Shown: positions 9,376 through 17,987, counted from the stretch's first letter. The stretch: 51,991 bases of DNA from JAHJBR01 sp040757035 (GCA_040757035.1 JBFLYM010000005.1:1-51991); one strand, 5' to 3'. Notes: generated from the sequence alone by a model not told the origin. Numbers and translations: made by a program.

Positions 9376-9885
9376 ATGGATAAAATTACATTTTTAATAT
9401 CGCATTTGGATGTATCGCTTATAACTAATATTGCAATATTTCTGGATAATGATGTTAATTTAATAATGACAATATTATTACTCGTAGTTTTAACCGAGCA
9501 GAGGATGAATAAAGTTGGAAAAATAATATTTGCAATAATATTAGCAACATTGATTGGTGCAATGTTGAAGCAAGTAATACAATTTGAGAGACCATGCGTT
9601 TCTAATCCTGCAAAAATTGTCTGTCCGTCTTCATTTTCATTTCCAAGCGGCCATACATTATTGGTATTTACTGTGTTTCTTGCATTCCTCAACAAAAAAT
9701 ATTTTCCGATTTATCTGGCATTTGGTATTTTTGTTGCATTTAGCCGAATTTATCTAGGTGTACATTCTCTTGAAGATATTGCCGGAAGTATAGCACTTGC
9801 GCCTTTAGTGTATTACATTACAGATGGAATGTGGAATTTTATTGGAAAGACGTTTGAAAGAAATCTTGCTATACCGATCCACTAA
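9376..9885 (+). CDS. PAP2 family membrane phosphatase
   Basis: Membrane phosphatase of the PAP2 superfamily. The three signature motifs are present: Lys65 with ERPC (Arg72-Pro73), FPSGH (90-94), and SRIYLGVH with Asp134 in HSLED (SR 123-124, His130). Several hydrophobic segments span its 169 residues. Given uppS upstream and a dolichol-kinase-like gene downstream, a polyprenyl (pyro)phosphate phosphatase is the likeliest role, but related enzymes act on phosphatidate or phosphatidylglycerol phosphate. Its stop codon lies inside the first copy of a 97-bp repeat, so its last residues derive from that repeat. Confidence 0.87.
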   Translation: MDKITFLISHLDVSLITNIAIFLDNDVNLIMTILLLVVLTEQRMNKVGKIIFAIILATLIGAMLKQVIQFERPCVSNPAKIVCPSSFSFPSGHTLLVFTVFLAFLNKKYFPIYLAFGIFVAFSRIYLGVHSLEDIAGSIALAPLVYYITDGMWNFIGKTFERNLAIPIH

Positions 9886-9966
9886 AAAAACGTGGATCGC
9901 ATATACGCAACCCATCGAGATAAAACCTAGAAAACAAAACCGGAAAAACTTAGTTGGTTGCGTATA
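9870..9966. repeat. 97-bp dispersed repeat R1, copy 1
   Basis: Matches 11777-11873 with three substitutions in 97 positions. It forms a perfect 8-bp hairpin (CGATCCAC 9875-9882 with GTGGATCG 9892-9899). A second 11-bp helix (TATACGCAACC 9902-9912 with GGTTGCGTATA 9956-9966) encloses an A-rich loop. Its ends start TATAC and finish GTATA. It sits at the very end of the PAP2 gene and provides the stop codon. It could be a small non-autonomous element or a conserved 3'-end RNA structure. Confidence 0.75.
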
Positions 9967-10011
9967 AGATTAAAAAAATGAAATAAAATGAAATAAAATG
10001 AAAGTGGAATT

Positions 10012-10584
10012 ATGCGTTTAGAAATCAGCCCAAATAACGAAATAAACAGGAAGATATTGCACATTTTTAGCGGTGTTATTTTATTGATATTTTTACTTGT
10101 CTTTGGAAGAACTGCGTTTATGGTTTTACTTATCCTAATGCTCATTGCCGGCGCAATGATAATCAATATGTTGTTTATTGGATGGAAATTTCTATTTAGT
10201 GACTGGTTTATAAGAAATTTTGAGCGTCCGGAAATAAAATTTCCAGGATATTCAACTGCGTGGTATTTGGCCGGTTTATTGATAGCAACAAGCGTGCTTC
10301 ATTCTCAAAACGAAATAGCGGCAGTAATATGCGCGCTTGCGTTTGGAGATGGGTTTTCAACACTTTTTGGTGCGCGCGGAAAGATTAAGCTTTTTTATAA
10401 TACAAACAAAACACTTGAAGGAGTTGGTATATTCGCAGCTGCCACAATTTCCGCAATTATTTTTATCGGCTGGATAGCAATACCATTTGCAATTATTATT
10501 GCGATATTGGAAAGCATTCCTCTTAAGATAGATGATAATTTTAGCGTTCCTGTTTTTGGGACAATATTTTTTTCTTTGATGTAA
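10012..10584 (+). CDS. Dolichol kinase/CTP-dependent polyprenol kinase-like membrane protein
   Basis: Integral membrane protein of 190 residues in the dolichol kinase, DGK1 and VTE5 family, which phosphorylates polyprenols or diacylglycerol with CTP. The signature GDGFSTLFGARG lies at 112-123 and the KTLEG motif at 133-137. Hydrophobic segments fall near 17-52, 82-95, 100-115 and 136-170. An N-terminal NEINRKILHIFSG motif (charged residues before the first membrane helix, with RK..H) is also typical. With uppS and the PAP2 protein it suggests synthesis and recycling of the lipid carrier. Substrate not determined by sequence. Confidence 0.75.
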   Translation: MRLEISPNNEINRKILHIFSGVILLIFLLVFGRTAFMVLLILMLIAGAMIINMLFIGWKFLFSDWFIRNFERPEIKFPGYSTAWYLAGLLIATSVLHSQNEIAAVICALAFGDGFSTLFGARGKIKLFYNTNKTLEGVGIFAAATISAIIFIGWIAIPFAIIIAILESIPLKIDDNFSVPVFGTIFFSLM

Positions 10585-10603
10585 TTTTCTTTGAGGTGAT
10601 TTT

Positions 10604-11830
10604 ATGATTTTCGCGCAAAAACATATCCCAAAAAAGATTGATGATGTTGCTGGAAATGATGAAGCAAAATCGCACATAAAGCAATGGATTCTTAATTGGC
10701 TACGTGGCGTGCGGCAAAAACCATTGCTTATTTATGGACCGACCGGTATTGGCAAAACAACGATCGCTTACGCGCTTAAAGCAGAATTTGATCTTGAATT
10801 GATAGAGATAAATGCGAGCGATTTGCGCAACGCTGCGCAAATAGAAAAAATACTTGTGAATGCAGGATGTTCATTCTCGCTTTCCGGGAAAAACAAGCTT
10901 CTTTTAATTGATGATGTTGATGCGCTACAACGAGAAGATGTTGGTGGAGTGCGCGCAATCTCTACCGTACTAAAAAATGCCATGGTTCCAGTACTCCTCA
11001 CTGCTGAAAATATTTGGGATAAAAAAATTGCGGGAATAGTGAATGAAGCGCGTGCAATTGCGTTCAGGCGAGTATCAAAATCTTCGGTGTTGAAAGTACT
11101 GAAAAAAATCGCTTACGCTGAAAAGATTGAGATAGATGATACGAAATTAGAATTTATTGCGGAAAATTGCGGTGGAGATTTGCGCTCTGCGATAAATGAT
11201 CTGCAAGCCGGCATGAGCGGAATGCGCAATCGCGAAAAAGATGTTTTTGAACGAATGAAAATTGTTTTCAAATCAACATTATACAAAGAGGCAAGAGAAG
11301 CTGCTTGGGGCGATATTGAACACGAATTTCTCAAGCTCTGGATAGATGAAAACATCCCCTATGAATATGAAAAAAAAGACGATATCGCTTATGCATATAA
11401 CATACTTTCGCGTGCAGATATATTTGATGGACGCATAATTAATAGACAATACTGGGGATTTCTGCGTTATTCTAATGATCTTATGACCGCAGGCGTTTCA
11501 TTGGCGAAAAGAGAGCGATATATAAAATTTGTTCGTTATCAATTCCCTAACTATCTAAGACAAATGAGTGCTTCTTCTGCAAAAAGAGCGACACTTAAGC
11601 GAATAGGGCTTAAAATAGGCGCAAAGGTTCATTGCAACTGGAAACAATCTTTGTTGTATTTGAATGTAATAAAACAGATGCTTCTCGCAATTCCGGAGTG
11701 TGCTGAATTTTATTTGTTTGAAGATGATGAAGTGTCATTAATATGCGGACTTTCGGTTTTAGATTTAAAAAAAGAATATACCGATCCACTAAAAAAACGT
11801 GGATCGCATATACGCAACCTGTCGAGATAA
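10604..11830 (+). CDS. rfcL: Replication factor C large subunit
   Basis: AAA+ clamp-loader subunit that opens PCNA on DNA together with RfcS. Walker A GPTGIGKTT is at about residues 45-53, the Walker B stretch LLLIDDVDAL near 99-108, and GGDLRSAINDLQ is the sensor 2 region. The frame has 408 residues. Many archaeal RfcL proteins are longer and end in a PCNA-binding motif. Here the final residues (about from DPLKKRG onward) are encoded by the second copy of a 97-bp repeat, and no PCNA-binding motif is visible. The original C-terminus may have been replaced. It starts 19 bp after the kinase-like gene. Confidence 0.92.
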   Translation: MIFAQKHIPKKIDDVAGNDEAKSHIKQWILNWLRGVRQKPLLIYGPTGIGKTTIAYALKAEFDLELIEINASDLRNAAQIEKILVNAGCSFSLSGKNKLLLIDDVDALQREDVGGVRAISTVLKNAMVPVLLTAENIWDKKIAGIVNEARAIAFRRVSKSSVLKVLKKIAYAEKIEIDDTKLEFIAENCGGDLRSAINDLQAGMSGMRNREKDVFERMKIVFKSTLYKEAREAAWGDIEHEFLKLWIDENIPYEYEKKDDIAYAYNILSRADIFDGRIINRQYWGFLRYSNDLMTAGVSLAKRERYIKFVRYQFPNYLRQMSASSAKRATLKRIGLKIGAKVHCNWKQSLLYLNVIKQMLLAIPECAEFYLFEDDEVSLICGLSVLDLKKEYTDPLKKRGSHIRNLSR

Positions 11831-11873
11831 AACCTAAAAAACAAAACCGGAAAAACTTAGTTGGTTGCGTATA
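11777..11873. repeat. 97-bp dispersed repeat R1, copy 2
   Basis: Second copy of the repeat at 9870-9966, with three substitutions confined to loops. Both helices are fully kept: CGATCCAC/GTGGATCG and TATACGCAACC/GGTTGCGTATA. It covers the last codons of rfcL and abuts the 3' end of the convergent uS10 gene, so it may act as a shared terminator structure or as a mobile insertion. Confidence 0.75.
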
Positions 11874-11878
11874 TAGGT

Positions 11879-12187
11879 TTAATAAATAGAAATTTTTACG
11901 AATACATTGTCCGGTACTTTTATTCTAAGAATATTTCGTATGCTTCTTTCATCCGCTTCAATATAAAGGAGACGCTTGGAAATTCTTTTCTGCCAATGTT
12001 CGTAAGTATCGCTTCCATCGCCGCAAGGAGTTTTACGCGTGGTGATGCTTAGAATTTTCCTTGGTATTGGTATCGGTCCCCGAATTTTCATTTTGAAATT
12101 TTTCGCAAGTTCTTTTATCTGATTTACAACAGAAAGAATATTTTTGGGATGCTCTCCACTAAGCGTTATTTTTACTTTACTTGCCAT
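11879..12187 (-). CDS. rps10: Small ribosomal subunit protein uS10
   Basis: Ribosomal protein of the 30S head. The 102 residues cover the whole family, with GPIPIPRK near 38-45 and the loop TRKTPCGDGSDTYEHWQKRI. It begins 14 bp after the EF-1alpha stop. EF-1alpha followed by uS10 is a conserved archaeal gene pair, and the two are surely one transcript. The convergent rfcL gene and repeat R1 lie just past its stop. Confidence 0.96.
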   Translation of the reverse strand: MASKVKITLSGEHPKNILSVVNQIKELAKNFKMKIRGPIPIPRKILSITTRKTPCGDGSDTYEHWQKRISKRLLYIEADERSIRNILRIKVPDNVFVKISIY

Positions 12188-12201
12188 TAGAAAACCCGGA
12201 T

Positions 12202-13473
12202 CTATTGTTTCTTTTCCACTACATCAAGGACAATACCAGCAGCAACTGTTCCACCCATATCGCGAATGACAAATCTTCCGAATGCTGGAAAATCTGAGAA
12301 TTTTTCAATAACAACAGATTTAGTTGGAGCAATCTTTATAATTGCAGTGTCACCAGTTTTAAGGAAATCTGGTTTACCAGGAATTGTTTGTCCTGTCTTT
12401 GGATCTTTTTTCTCCACAAGTTCAATAACTTTGCCAGGGAAATGTGTCGTGTGAGTATGTATAACAGGGGTATATCCGACTGAAATTGCAGTTGGATGAC
12501 CAAGTACTACAATTTGTGCAGTGAATTCTGACGCTACCTTTGGCGGATTACTTAGCGGTCCAATAACTTCACCTTTTTTAATATCGTTTTTTTCAATACC
12601 CTTTACATTAAATCCGATATTATCGCCAGGAAGCGCCTCATTTAATTCCTTGTGATGCATTTCAATCCGTTTTACCTCGCCTTTTTTACCAGATGGCATG
12701 AAAATAATCGGCATATTAACTAAAAGTTTTCCTGTTTTAACTTCTCCAACCGGTACCACACCATGACCAGTAATAGAAAATACTTCCTGAACAGAGAGCC
12801 TGAGCGGTTTGTCTACCTCTTTTGCAGGGGATACAATGTTATCAAGAGCTTGGAGTAATGTTTGACCAGTATACCATGGCATATTTTCTGATTTTTTAGT
12901 GAGGTTATCTCCTTTATATGACGATGTTGCTATCCACTGAATATTTTCTAATTTGTATCCCATTCCTCTAAGAAGTATTTCGGCTTCCAATTTAACGACA
13001 TTAAATTTGGCTTGATCATAATTAACCGCATCCATTTTGTTCATATTTATTATGAGCTGATTAATACCTAATACTTTTGCAAGGAATGCATGTTCTCTAG
13101 TTTGAGCTTGAATTCCATCTTTTACCGAAATAACTAATACAGCAGCGTCGGCTTGGCTTGCACCCGTAATCATATTTTTAACAAAATCCTTGTGTCCAGG
13201 AGCATCAATAATTGTATAATGGTATTTATTGGTTTCAAATTCTCTATGTGAAATATCAATGGTAACTCCTCTTTCTCTTTCATCTTTGAGTTCATCCATA
13301 ACGAATGCAAATTCAAATGTTGCTTTTCCAACTTTGGCTGCTTCGTTTTTTAATTTTGTTAATGTTTGCTCGCTAATTGCTCCTGTTTCATAAAGTATCC
13401 TTCCAACAGTAGTTGATTTACCGGCATCAACATGGCCGATAAAAACTATATTTAAGTGTGGTTTTTTTGTCAT
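12202..13473 (-). CDS. tuf: Translation elongation factor EF-1alpha
   Basis: GTPase that delivers aminoacyl-tRNA to the ribosome. GTP-binding motifs are GHVDAGKST (about 13-21), DAPGHKDF (near 90) and NKMD (near 146). At 423 residues it is the usual archaeal length. A near-perfect Shine-Dalgarno sequence lies 7 nt before the ATG. HTTHFPGKVIELVEKKDPKTG-like residues in domain 3 are typical of the archaeal/eukaryotic type. First gene of an operon with uS10. Confidence 0.97.
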   Translation of the reverse strand: MTKKPHLNIVFIGHVDAGKSTTVGRILYETGAISEQTLTKLKNEAAKVGKATFEFAFVMDELKDERERGVTIDISHREFETNKYHYTIIDAPGHKDFVKNMITGASQADAAVLVISVKDGIQAQTREHAFLAKVLGINQLIINMNKMDAVNYDQAKFNVVKLEAEILLRGMGYKLENIQWIATSSYKGDNLTKKSENMPWYTGQTLLQALDNIVSPAKEVDKPLRLSVQEVFSITGHGVVPVGEVKTGKLLVNMPIIFMPSGKKGEVKRIEMHHKELNEALPGDNIGFNVKGIEKNDIKKGEVIGPLSNPPKVASEFTAQIVVLGHPTAISVGYTPVIHTHTTHFPGKVIELVEKKDPKTGQTIPGKPDFLKTGDTAIIKIAPTKSVVIEKFSDFPAFGRFVIRDMGGTVAAGIVLDVVEKKQ

Positions 13474-13480
13474 GTTATTA

Positions 13481-13488
13481 CACCTCCT
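13481..13488 (-). promoter_or_regulatory. Shine-Dalgarno sequence of the EF-1alpha gene
   Basis: On the minus strand AGGAGGTG sits 7 nt before the ATG, fully complementary to the usual 3' end of 16S rRNA. It is unusually strong for this window, where many genes appear leaderless. Confidence 0.75.
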
Positions 13489-13658
13489 AGATTGTTAATA
13501 GTATTAATATTCATTATTTATTCATTATTTAATAGTATTGATATCCGTTATCCTTTTTTAAATTTAATTTTTTTTATTCTTTATTATTTTTCATTATCTC
13601 TTATATTGAACATATTCTTTTTTTATTAAAGAGCGCAGTATTCTTTATGTCGGAGAGG

Positions 13659-13667
13659 TTTTTAAAA
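13659..13667 (+). promoter_or_regulatory. TATA box of the eL15 gene
   Basis: TTTTTAAAA lies about 23 bp before the ATG at 13686, implying a leaderless transcript. The upstream ATG at 13647 would lie before the TATA box, which argues against that start. Confidence 0.5.
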
Positions 13668-13685
13668 CCTTCCTTTCCAAATGTA

Positions 13686-14216
13686 ATGATGGGGGCATAT
13701 AAATACATAAAAAAGAATTTCGAGAGAGAATATCATGAAAAAAATCCACTTTACAAACAGAGAATGATTGAGTGGAGAAATGGCAATGCAATTGAACGGG
13801 TCGGATATCCAATAAATCTCGCGCGCGCAAGAACTCTTGGATATAAAGCAAAAAATGGATATATAACAGTGCGCGTAAGAATTAGAAGAGGAAAGAGAAA
13901 AAGACAAAAACCTTTTGGAGGTAGAAAACCAAAACACAATTATAGATTTGTGCAATCACAGCTTTCGCTTCAAGCATTATGCGAACAAAGAGCTGCGCGC
14001 ATCTACAAAAATTTAGAGGTCCTGAATTCCTATTGGATCGGTGAGGATGGAAATTACAAATTCTTTGAAATAATCTTAGTTGATCCGACAATAGTAAAAG
14101 ATATTCCTATTTCACGCTTACATATAAGAGGAAGAGCATTCCGTGGATTAACCTCACAAGGAAAAAAGGCGAGATCGCTCCGCGCAATTGGAAAAAGAAA
14201 ACAGCGAGCTTTTTAG
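13686..14216 (+). CDS. rpl15e: Large ribosomal subunit protein eL15
   Basis: 50S protein of the archaeal/eukaryotic eL15 family. MGAYKYIKKNF is the usual N-terminus, and the basic stretch RGKRKRQKPFGGRKPKHNYR and the C-terminal RGLTSQGKKARSL are diagnostic. The frame is open from 13647, but homology and the TATA box at 13659-13667 both favour 13686 (or 13689). It is transcribed away from the EF-1alpha operon and precedes a glycosyltransferase by 24 bp. Confidence 0.95.
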   Translation: MMGAYKYIKKNFEREYHEKNPLYKQRMIEWRNGNAIERVGYPINLARARTLGYKAKNGYITVRVRIRRGKRKRQKPFGGRKPKHNYRFVQSQLSLQALCEQRAARIYKNLEVLNSYWIGEDGNYKFFEIILVDPTIVKDIPISRLHIRGRAFRGLTSQGKKARSLRAIGKRKQRAF

Positions 14217-14240
14217 AATATACGCTACTAACTATAGTTT

Positions 14241-14906
14241 ATGTTGTCAATAGCGATATTAATTCCTACATTTAATGAAGAAGAAGGAATAGGGGAACTA
14301 ATAGACCAAGTGCGAAGAATTTCCGGAGATAAATGGACTATTTATGTTGTAGATAGCCAAAGTACAGATCAAACGGTGGAAATAGCAAAACTAAAGGGAG
14401 TCAAAATAATCAATACCATTGAGCGAGGTAAAGGATTAGCGATAAACACAGCATTTCAAAAGATCGATGATGAATTTGTCGTAGTGATAGATGCGGATTT
14501 GAGCTATGATCCAAAAGATATTCCCAGAATATTGGAAAAATTAAATAAATACGACGTAGTTTTGGGCAGTCGCTTCAAAGGTAATATTGAGAATAATTCA
14601 ATGAGTGTAATCAATAAGTTCGGCAACTTCATGCTTAATGTATTAGCAAACATACTTTATTTTAAAAATGTTAGCGATGTGTGCACTGGTATATGGGGAT
14701 TCACCAAAAAGACCTACAAATCAATGGTGATAGATGCGCCACATTTTGAGCTTGAGGCTAATTTTTTTACCCAAGCAATAAAGAAAAAATTTACGATATG
14801 CGAAGTTCCGATTTCATACAAAAAGCGCGCTGGTATATCTAAACTTGGCATAATAGATGGTTTTAAAATTGCATTATACCTCATAAAAAGCAAAATGGGC
14901 CCGTAG
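14241..14906 (+). CDS. GT2 family glycosyltransferase (dolichol-phosphate sugar synthase-like)
   Basis: Family 2 glycosyltransferase that probably moves a hexose from a nucleotide sugar to polyprenyl phosphate. The fold starts with ILIPTFNEEEGIGEL. DSQSTDQT near 38-45 is the nucleotide-binding turn and DADLSYDP (84-91) holds the DxD motif. Residues GSRF and the RAGISKLG loop match dolichol-phosphate mannose/glucose synthases. It lacks C-terminal membrane helices. Its last codons, ATG-GGC-CCG-TAG, overlap the first ten bases of tRNA-Val, so the tRNA acceptor sequence also encodes the protein C-terminus. Confidence 0.88.
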   Translation: MLSIAILIPTFNEEEGIGELIDQVRRISGDKWTIYVVDSQSTDQTVEIAKLKGVKIINTIERGKGLAINTAFQKIDDEFVVVIDADLSYDPKDIPRILEKLNKYDVVLGSRFKGNIENNSMSVINKFGNFMLNVLANILYFKNVSDVCTGIWGFTKKTYKSMVIDAPHFELEANFFTQAIKKKFTICEVPISYKKRAGISKLGIIDGFKIALYLIKSKMGP

Positions 14907-15036
14907 TCGAAAGCTCTTCGATAACAATAATTATCAGTAAGGCAATTGTTATTCAATCGTTATTGATAGAGTCGATAGTGGTTAAGACACCACTCTCACA
15001 CAGTGGGGATTCGCGGTTCAATTCCGCGCAGGCCCA
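14897..15036 (+). tRNA. tRNA-Val(CAC) with a D-arm intron
   Basis: Acceptor GGGCCCG (14897-14903) pairs with CAGGCCC (15029-15035) with one C-A mismatch; A73 is at 15036. Anticodon stem CCACT/AGTGG encloses CTCACAC, anticodon CAC at 14997-14999. T arm is CGCGG-TTCAATT-CCGCG. The D arm is split by about 65 nt. TCGA (14907-14910) pairs with TCGA (14972-14975), and CTCT (14914-14917) with AGAG (14968-14971), around an AAG bulge. This is a one-sided BHB predicting an intron of 14913-14977. A 67-nt removal (14909-14975) would give a more standard D loop, so exact cuts are uncertain by a few bases. No CCA is encoded. Confidence 0.82.
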
Positions 15037-15142
15037 ATGCTAATGTAAATTTATTTTTTCAGAAAACGCAAAAACTATAATTTGCTTCGAACTATAATTC
15101 GCTCCGCGAAAAAACAGTATTTGATTCTGTAATTGGGGTTTT

Positions 15143-16351
15143 ATGTCCGAATACAAAAAATACATGCAACTTGCCATTGCACTCGCAAAGAAAGGAACGC
15201 CGTCTCCTAATCCGTACGTCGGCGCAGTGATTGTAAAAAATGGAAAAATTATCGGTAAAGGATATCATAAAAAAGTTGGAATGCCTCATGCGGAGATCGA
15301 AGCGCTTCAAAGCTTAAAAAATCCAGAAGACGCGCGTGGAGCTGACATGTACATAAATCTTGAACCGTGTAATCATTATGGAAGAACACCGCCATGCACC
15401 AGCGCTATTATAAATGCTGGTATAAAAAGAGTAATTTTTGCGATGAAAGACCCTAACCCAAAGGTAAGTGGTGATGGTGGCGATGGCGAAAAAAAATTGA
15501 AAAAATATGGAATTCGCGTGGAAAAAGGACTGTGCGAAACAGAAGCGAAAAAACTTAATGAAGTTTTCATAAAATATTGTACTAGCGGCATGCCTTTTGT
15601 TGTACTTAAAATCGCAATGAGTATGGATGGAAAAATTGCAACGCGCACAGGGGATTCGCGATGGATCACTTGTGAAAAAGCAAGAAAATACGTGCACAAA
15701 TTGCGAAGTAAATACCGCGCAATTCTCGTTGGTGTGAATACAATTTTGAAAGACAATCCAATGCTTGATGTACGAACTATGCAAGCTATGCAAACTACGC
15801 GAGTTATGCGGGCCAATATTAGTGATATAACTAGGATAAATGAAGCGCAAAACAAAGCGCAAAAATCAGTAGAAATAAACCAAACAAACCAAATAGAAAA
15901 TCCAATAAAGATAATTCTTGATAATACTCTTAGAATTCCTTTAGACGCGAAAGTAGTAGATTCTAATTTGATTGTAGCAACGAGCGCAAAACATGATATA
16001 AAACAAAAGGCTAAACTTGAGCGAAAAGGCGTGAGAGTACTTGTTTGCGGAAAGAATAGAGTAGATTTGAAAATTCTTTTAAAAAAACTTGGAGAAATTG
16101 GTATAGATTCTATTTTAGTTGAAGGCGGTAGTGAAGTGCAAGGGAGTTTCTTTAGTGATAAATTAATAGATAAATTTATCCTTTTTTTTGCACCAAAAAT
16201 CATTGGTGGAAATAAAGCAAAAATTGCGATAGGAGGACGAGGAGTTGAAAAAATTTCGTTAGCGATGAAACTAAGCGGTAAAATAAAAAAAATAGGAGAA
16301 GATTTTATTTTTGAAGGTTACCACCCTATTTTTCCAATATTATCTCTTTAA
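15143..16351 (+). CDS. ribD: Bifunctional riboflavin deaminase/reductase RibD
   Basis: Catalyses the deamination and reduction steps of riboflavin synthesis. The N-terminal cytidine-deaminase-like domain (about 1-145) has the zinc site His49-Ala-Glu51 with Cys76 (EPCNHYGRTPPC) and Cys85. The reductase domain (about 150-400) starts with VVLKIAMSMDGKIATRTGDS. This fused two-domain form is the bacterial type; most archaea use a separate reductase without this deaminase, so transfer is likely. A less conserved linker rich in Thr/Asn/Gln is seen around 215-255. Its 3' end overlaps the convergent pilin gene by 26 bp. Confidence 0.94.
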   Translation: MSEYKKYMQLAIALAKKGTPSPNPYVGAVIVKNGKIIGKGYHKKVGMPHAEIEALQSLKNPEDARGADMYINLEPCNHYGRTPPCTSAIINAGIKRVIFAMKDPNPKVSGDGGDGEKKLKKYGIRVEKGLCETEAKKLNEVFIKYCTSGMPFVVLKIAMSMDGKIATRTGDSRWITCEKARKYVHKLRSKYRAILVGVNTILKDNPMLDVRTMQAMQTTRVMRANISDITRINEAQNKAQKSVEINQTNQIENPIKIILDNTLRIPLDAKVVDSNLIVATSAKHDIKQKAKLERKGVRVLVCGKNRVDLKILLKKLGEIGIDSILVEGGSEVQGSFFSDKLIDKFILFFAPKIIGGNKAKIAIGGRGVEKISLAMKLSGKIKKIGEDFIFEGYHPIFPILSL

Positions 16352-16850
16352 TTGAAGCGTACGCCATTCTCTTTACACTTGGATTAGGATCATCATCAAA
16401 ATTATACCAAATTATAAAATAGCCTGCAAATTGCTGCCTCGCTGGAATTGATAAATCATTCGCACCTTTTTTACAAACTGTATCAAACACTACTGACTCT
16501 CCAGTTCGGATTGTATTATCTACTAAACTAGCATGACTTACTTCTACTTCAGCAGGCTGGGTAGTGGTACAAAGCACCTTTGAAACATTTATATCGCGTC
16601 CTTTATTATTATACAGCTTTATGCTGATATTATCTTTTTTGATACTCTTGTCATAATATATTTGTGGTAATGGATTGTTGCACGTAAAACCAATTTCCAT
16701 TTCGCATGCGCGTACGGTTGTTTGGGGTTGCGTCAACATATAAAGTGCTACCAAAACTATTGCAATTATCAAAATAGCCCAACCATAAGTCATTAAATAC
16801 TCAATGGCTGCTTGACCTTTCTTTTTATCAGATATTATATTTTTCACCAT
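16326..16850 (-). CDS. Type IV pilin-like protein with class III signal peptide
   Basis: Secreted pilin precursor of 174 residues. A short basic leader ending KKKG precedes QAAIEYLMTYGWAILIIAI (about 13-31), the class III signal peptide form common in Micrarchaeota and other DPANN. Prepilin peptidase should cut before Gln13, and the hydrophobic segment then packs in the filament core. The rest is a beta-rich globular domain with cysteines near 48, 55, 103 and 136 that might form disulfides. It is the last gene of a minus-strand operon after two platform proteins. AT-rich sequence with several TATA-like stretches lies just upstream, allowing extra expression of the pilin. Confidence 0.88.
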   Translation of the reverse strand: MVKNIISDKKKGQAAIEYLMTYGWAILIIAIVLVALYMLTQPQTTVRACEMEIGFTCNNPLPQIYYDKSIKKDNISIKLYNNKGRDINVSKVLCTTTQPAEVEVSHASLVDNTIRTGESVVFDTVCKKGANDLSIPARQQFAGYFIIWYNFDDDPNPSVKRMAYASIKEIILEK

Positions 16851-16927
16851 TTTATCCCTTTTTATTTCTTTGTTCTTTTATCTTATAATTATTTTATAAT
16901 TATAGCTATATAACCATATTTATATAT

Positions 16928-17983
16928 TTATATAATCATACTTGAAAAAAATGATTCAAGTACTGCAGAAACCAAGAAATATATTAAATATGCGATTACA
17001 ATCATGAATGGAAAATATTTTAATCCCTGGTTTTTTGAACTTGTTCGCACCACTCCTACAATAAGCGATGAAATAAGCACAGTTATAAATATTGTTACAA
17101 GTGAAAAATAGAAAAAATCATTAGAAGTTACAAGCGGTGTAGATGGTTTTATAAACGACATTCCTTCAATAGTAGTCTGAACTTCAAACGAAAACGACTT
17201 CTCCAATATCCCAAGGAGTTTGTTCACAACTGCAAAAAGAAATGGCGCACCAAGCGTTGCGGAAAACAAAATGAATATCTCGTAAATAACCATTGAACTC
17301 GCAATATCTTTTCTAAGAACCGCGGTTTCGCGCGCATCTGTAGCGGTCATTTCTAATATTTTGGCGATCTCACCACCTGTAACCGAGGCTTGTTTTATAA
17401 GAGCGATAGTTCGTTCGAGTATCTTTGAATCAAAACGTTCATCCAATTTATCAAGTGTAGAACTTAGAGATTCACCACTAAACGTCCCCTTTATTACATT
17501 TTTTACTTCAACAGATAAAATTCCAAATTCTGGCTTTGCAGCATACCATATTGCTTGATCTAAAGTCATGCCGGCGCGTACATTTGCACTTATAAGAGTT
17601 AGGAAATCTGGAAGCATTGCTTCAACAGCATTTTTCCTTGCTTCGGTAAGTAATATGAGCGCTGCCGAAACTAATACATAGATTATAAATATTATGAATA
17701 AAAGCGAAAGAACAAAAATGGTTATAACTGCCATGATGTTGAGCGCAATTGGTTGCGAAATCAAGGGAGGTATAAAGGTTCCAATAAGCGAAAGGAAATA
17801 TTTTTGTGTTGCTGGAAGCAAAGAGAACATTACGGTAAGAAAAAACGTTGCAGTGAGTGATAATATAACTAAATAACCAGCAAAGGCTTCTGGCAATACT
17901 GTAACTCCTGCGGAATGTATTCTTTTTCTAAGTATTTGTATCCATTCTCTTGAGAATATTCTTCCAAAATTTTCAAATTTCAT
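16928..17983 (-). CDS. Pilus platform membrane protein (single T2SSF domain, TadC-like)
   Basis: Membrane platform protein of 351 residues with one T2SSF-type cytoplasmic domain (about 120-235: MLPDFLTLISANVRAGMTLD through LRKDIASSMVIYE). It is flanked by hydrophobic pairs near 38-65, 82-115, 235-265 and 290-345. The start lies 4 bp after the preceding platform gene, so the two are translationally coupled and probably form a heteromeric TadB/TadC-like pair. The pilin gene follows. No ATPase is in this operon. Confidence 0.84.
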   Translation of the reverse strand: MKFENFGRIFSREWIQILRKRIHSAGVTVLPEAFAGYLVILSLTATFFLTVMFSLLPATQKYFLSLIGTFIPPLISQPIALNIMAVITIFVLSLLFIIFIIYVLVSAALILLTEARKNAVEAMLPDFLTLISANVRAGMTLDQAIWYAAKPEFGILSVEVKNVIKGTFSGESLSSTLDKLDERFDSKILERTIALIKQASVTGGEIAKILEMTATDARETAVLRKDIASSMVIYEIFILFSATLGAPFLFAVVNKLLGILEKSFSFEVQTTIEGMSFIKPSTPLVTSNDFFYFSLVTIFITVLISSLIVGVVRTSSKNQGLKYFPFMIVIAYLIYFLVSAVLESFFSSMII

Positions 17984-17987
17984 GGGA

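Noticed and set aside
13647..13685. Upstream ATG of the eL15 gene
   Set aside because: The extra 13 residues are not part of the family and overlap the TATA box.
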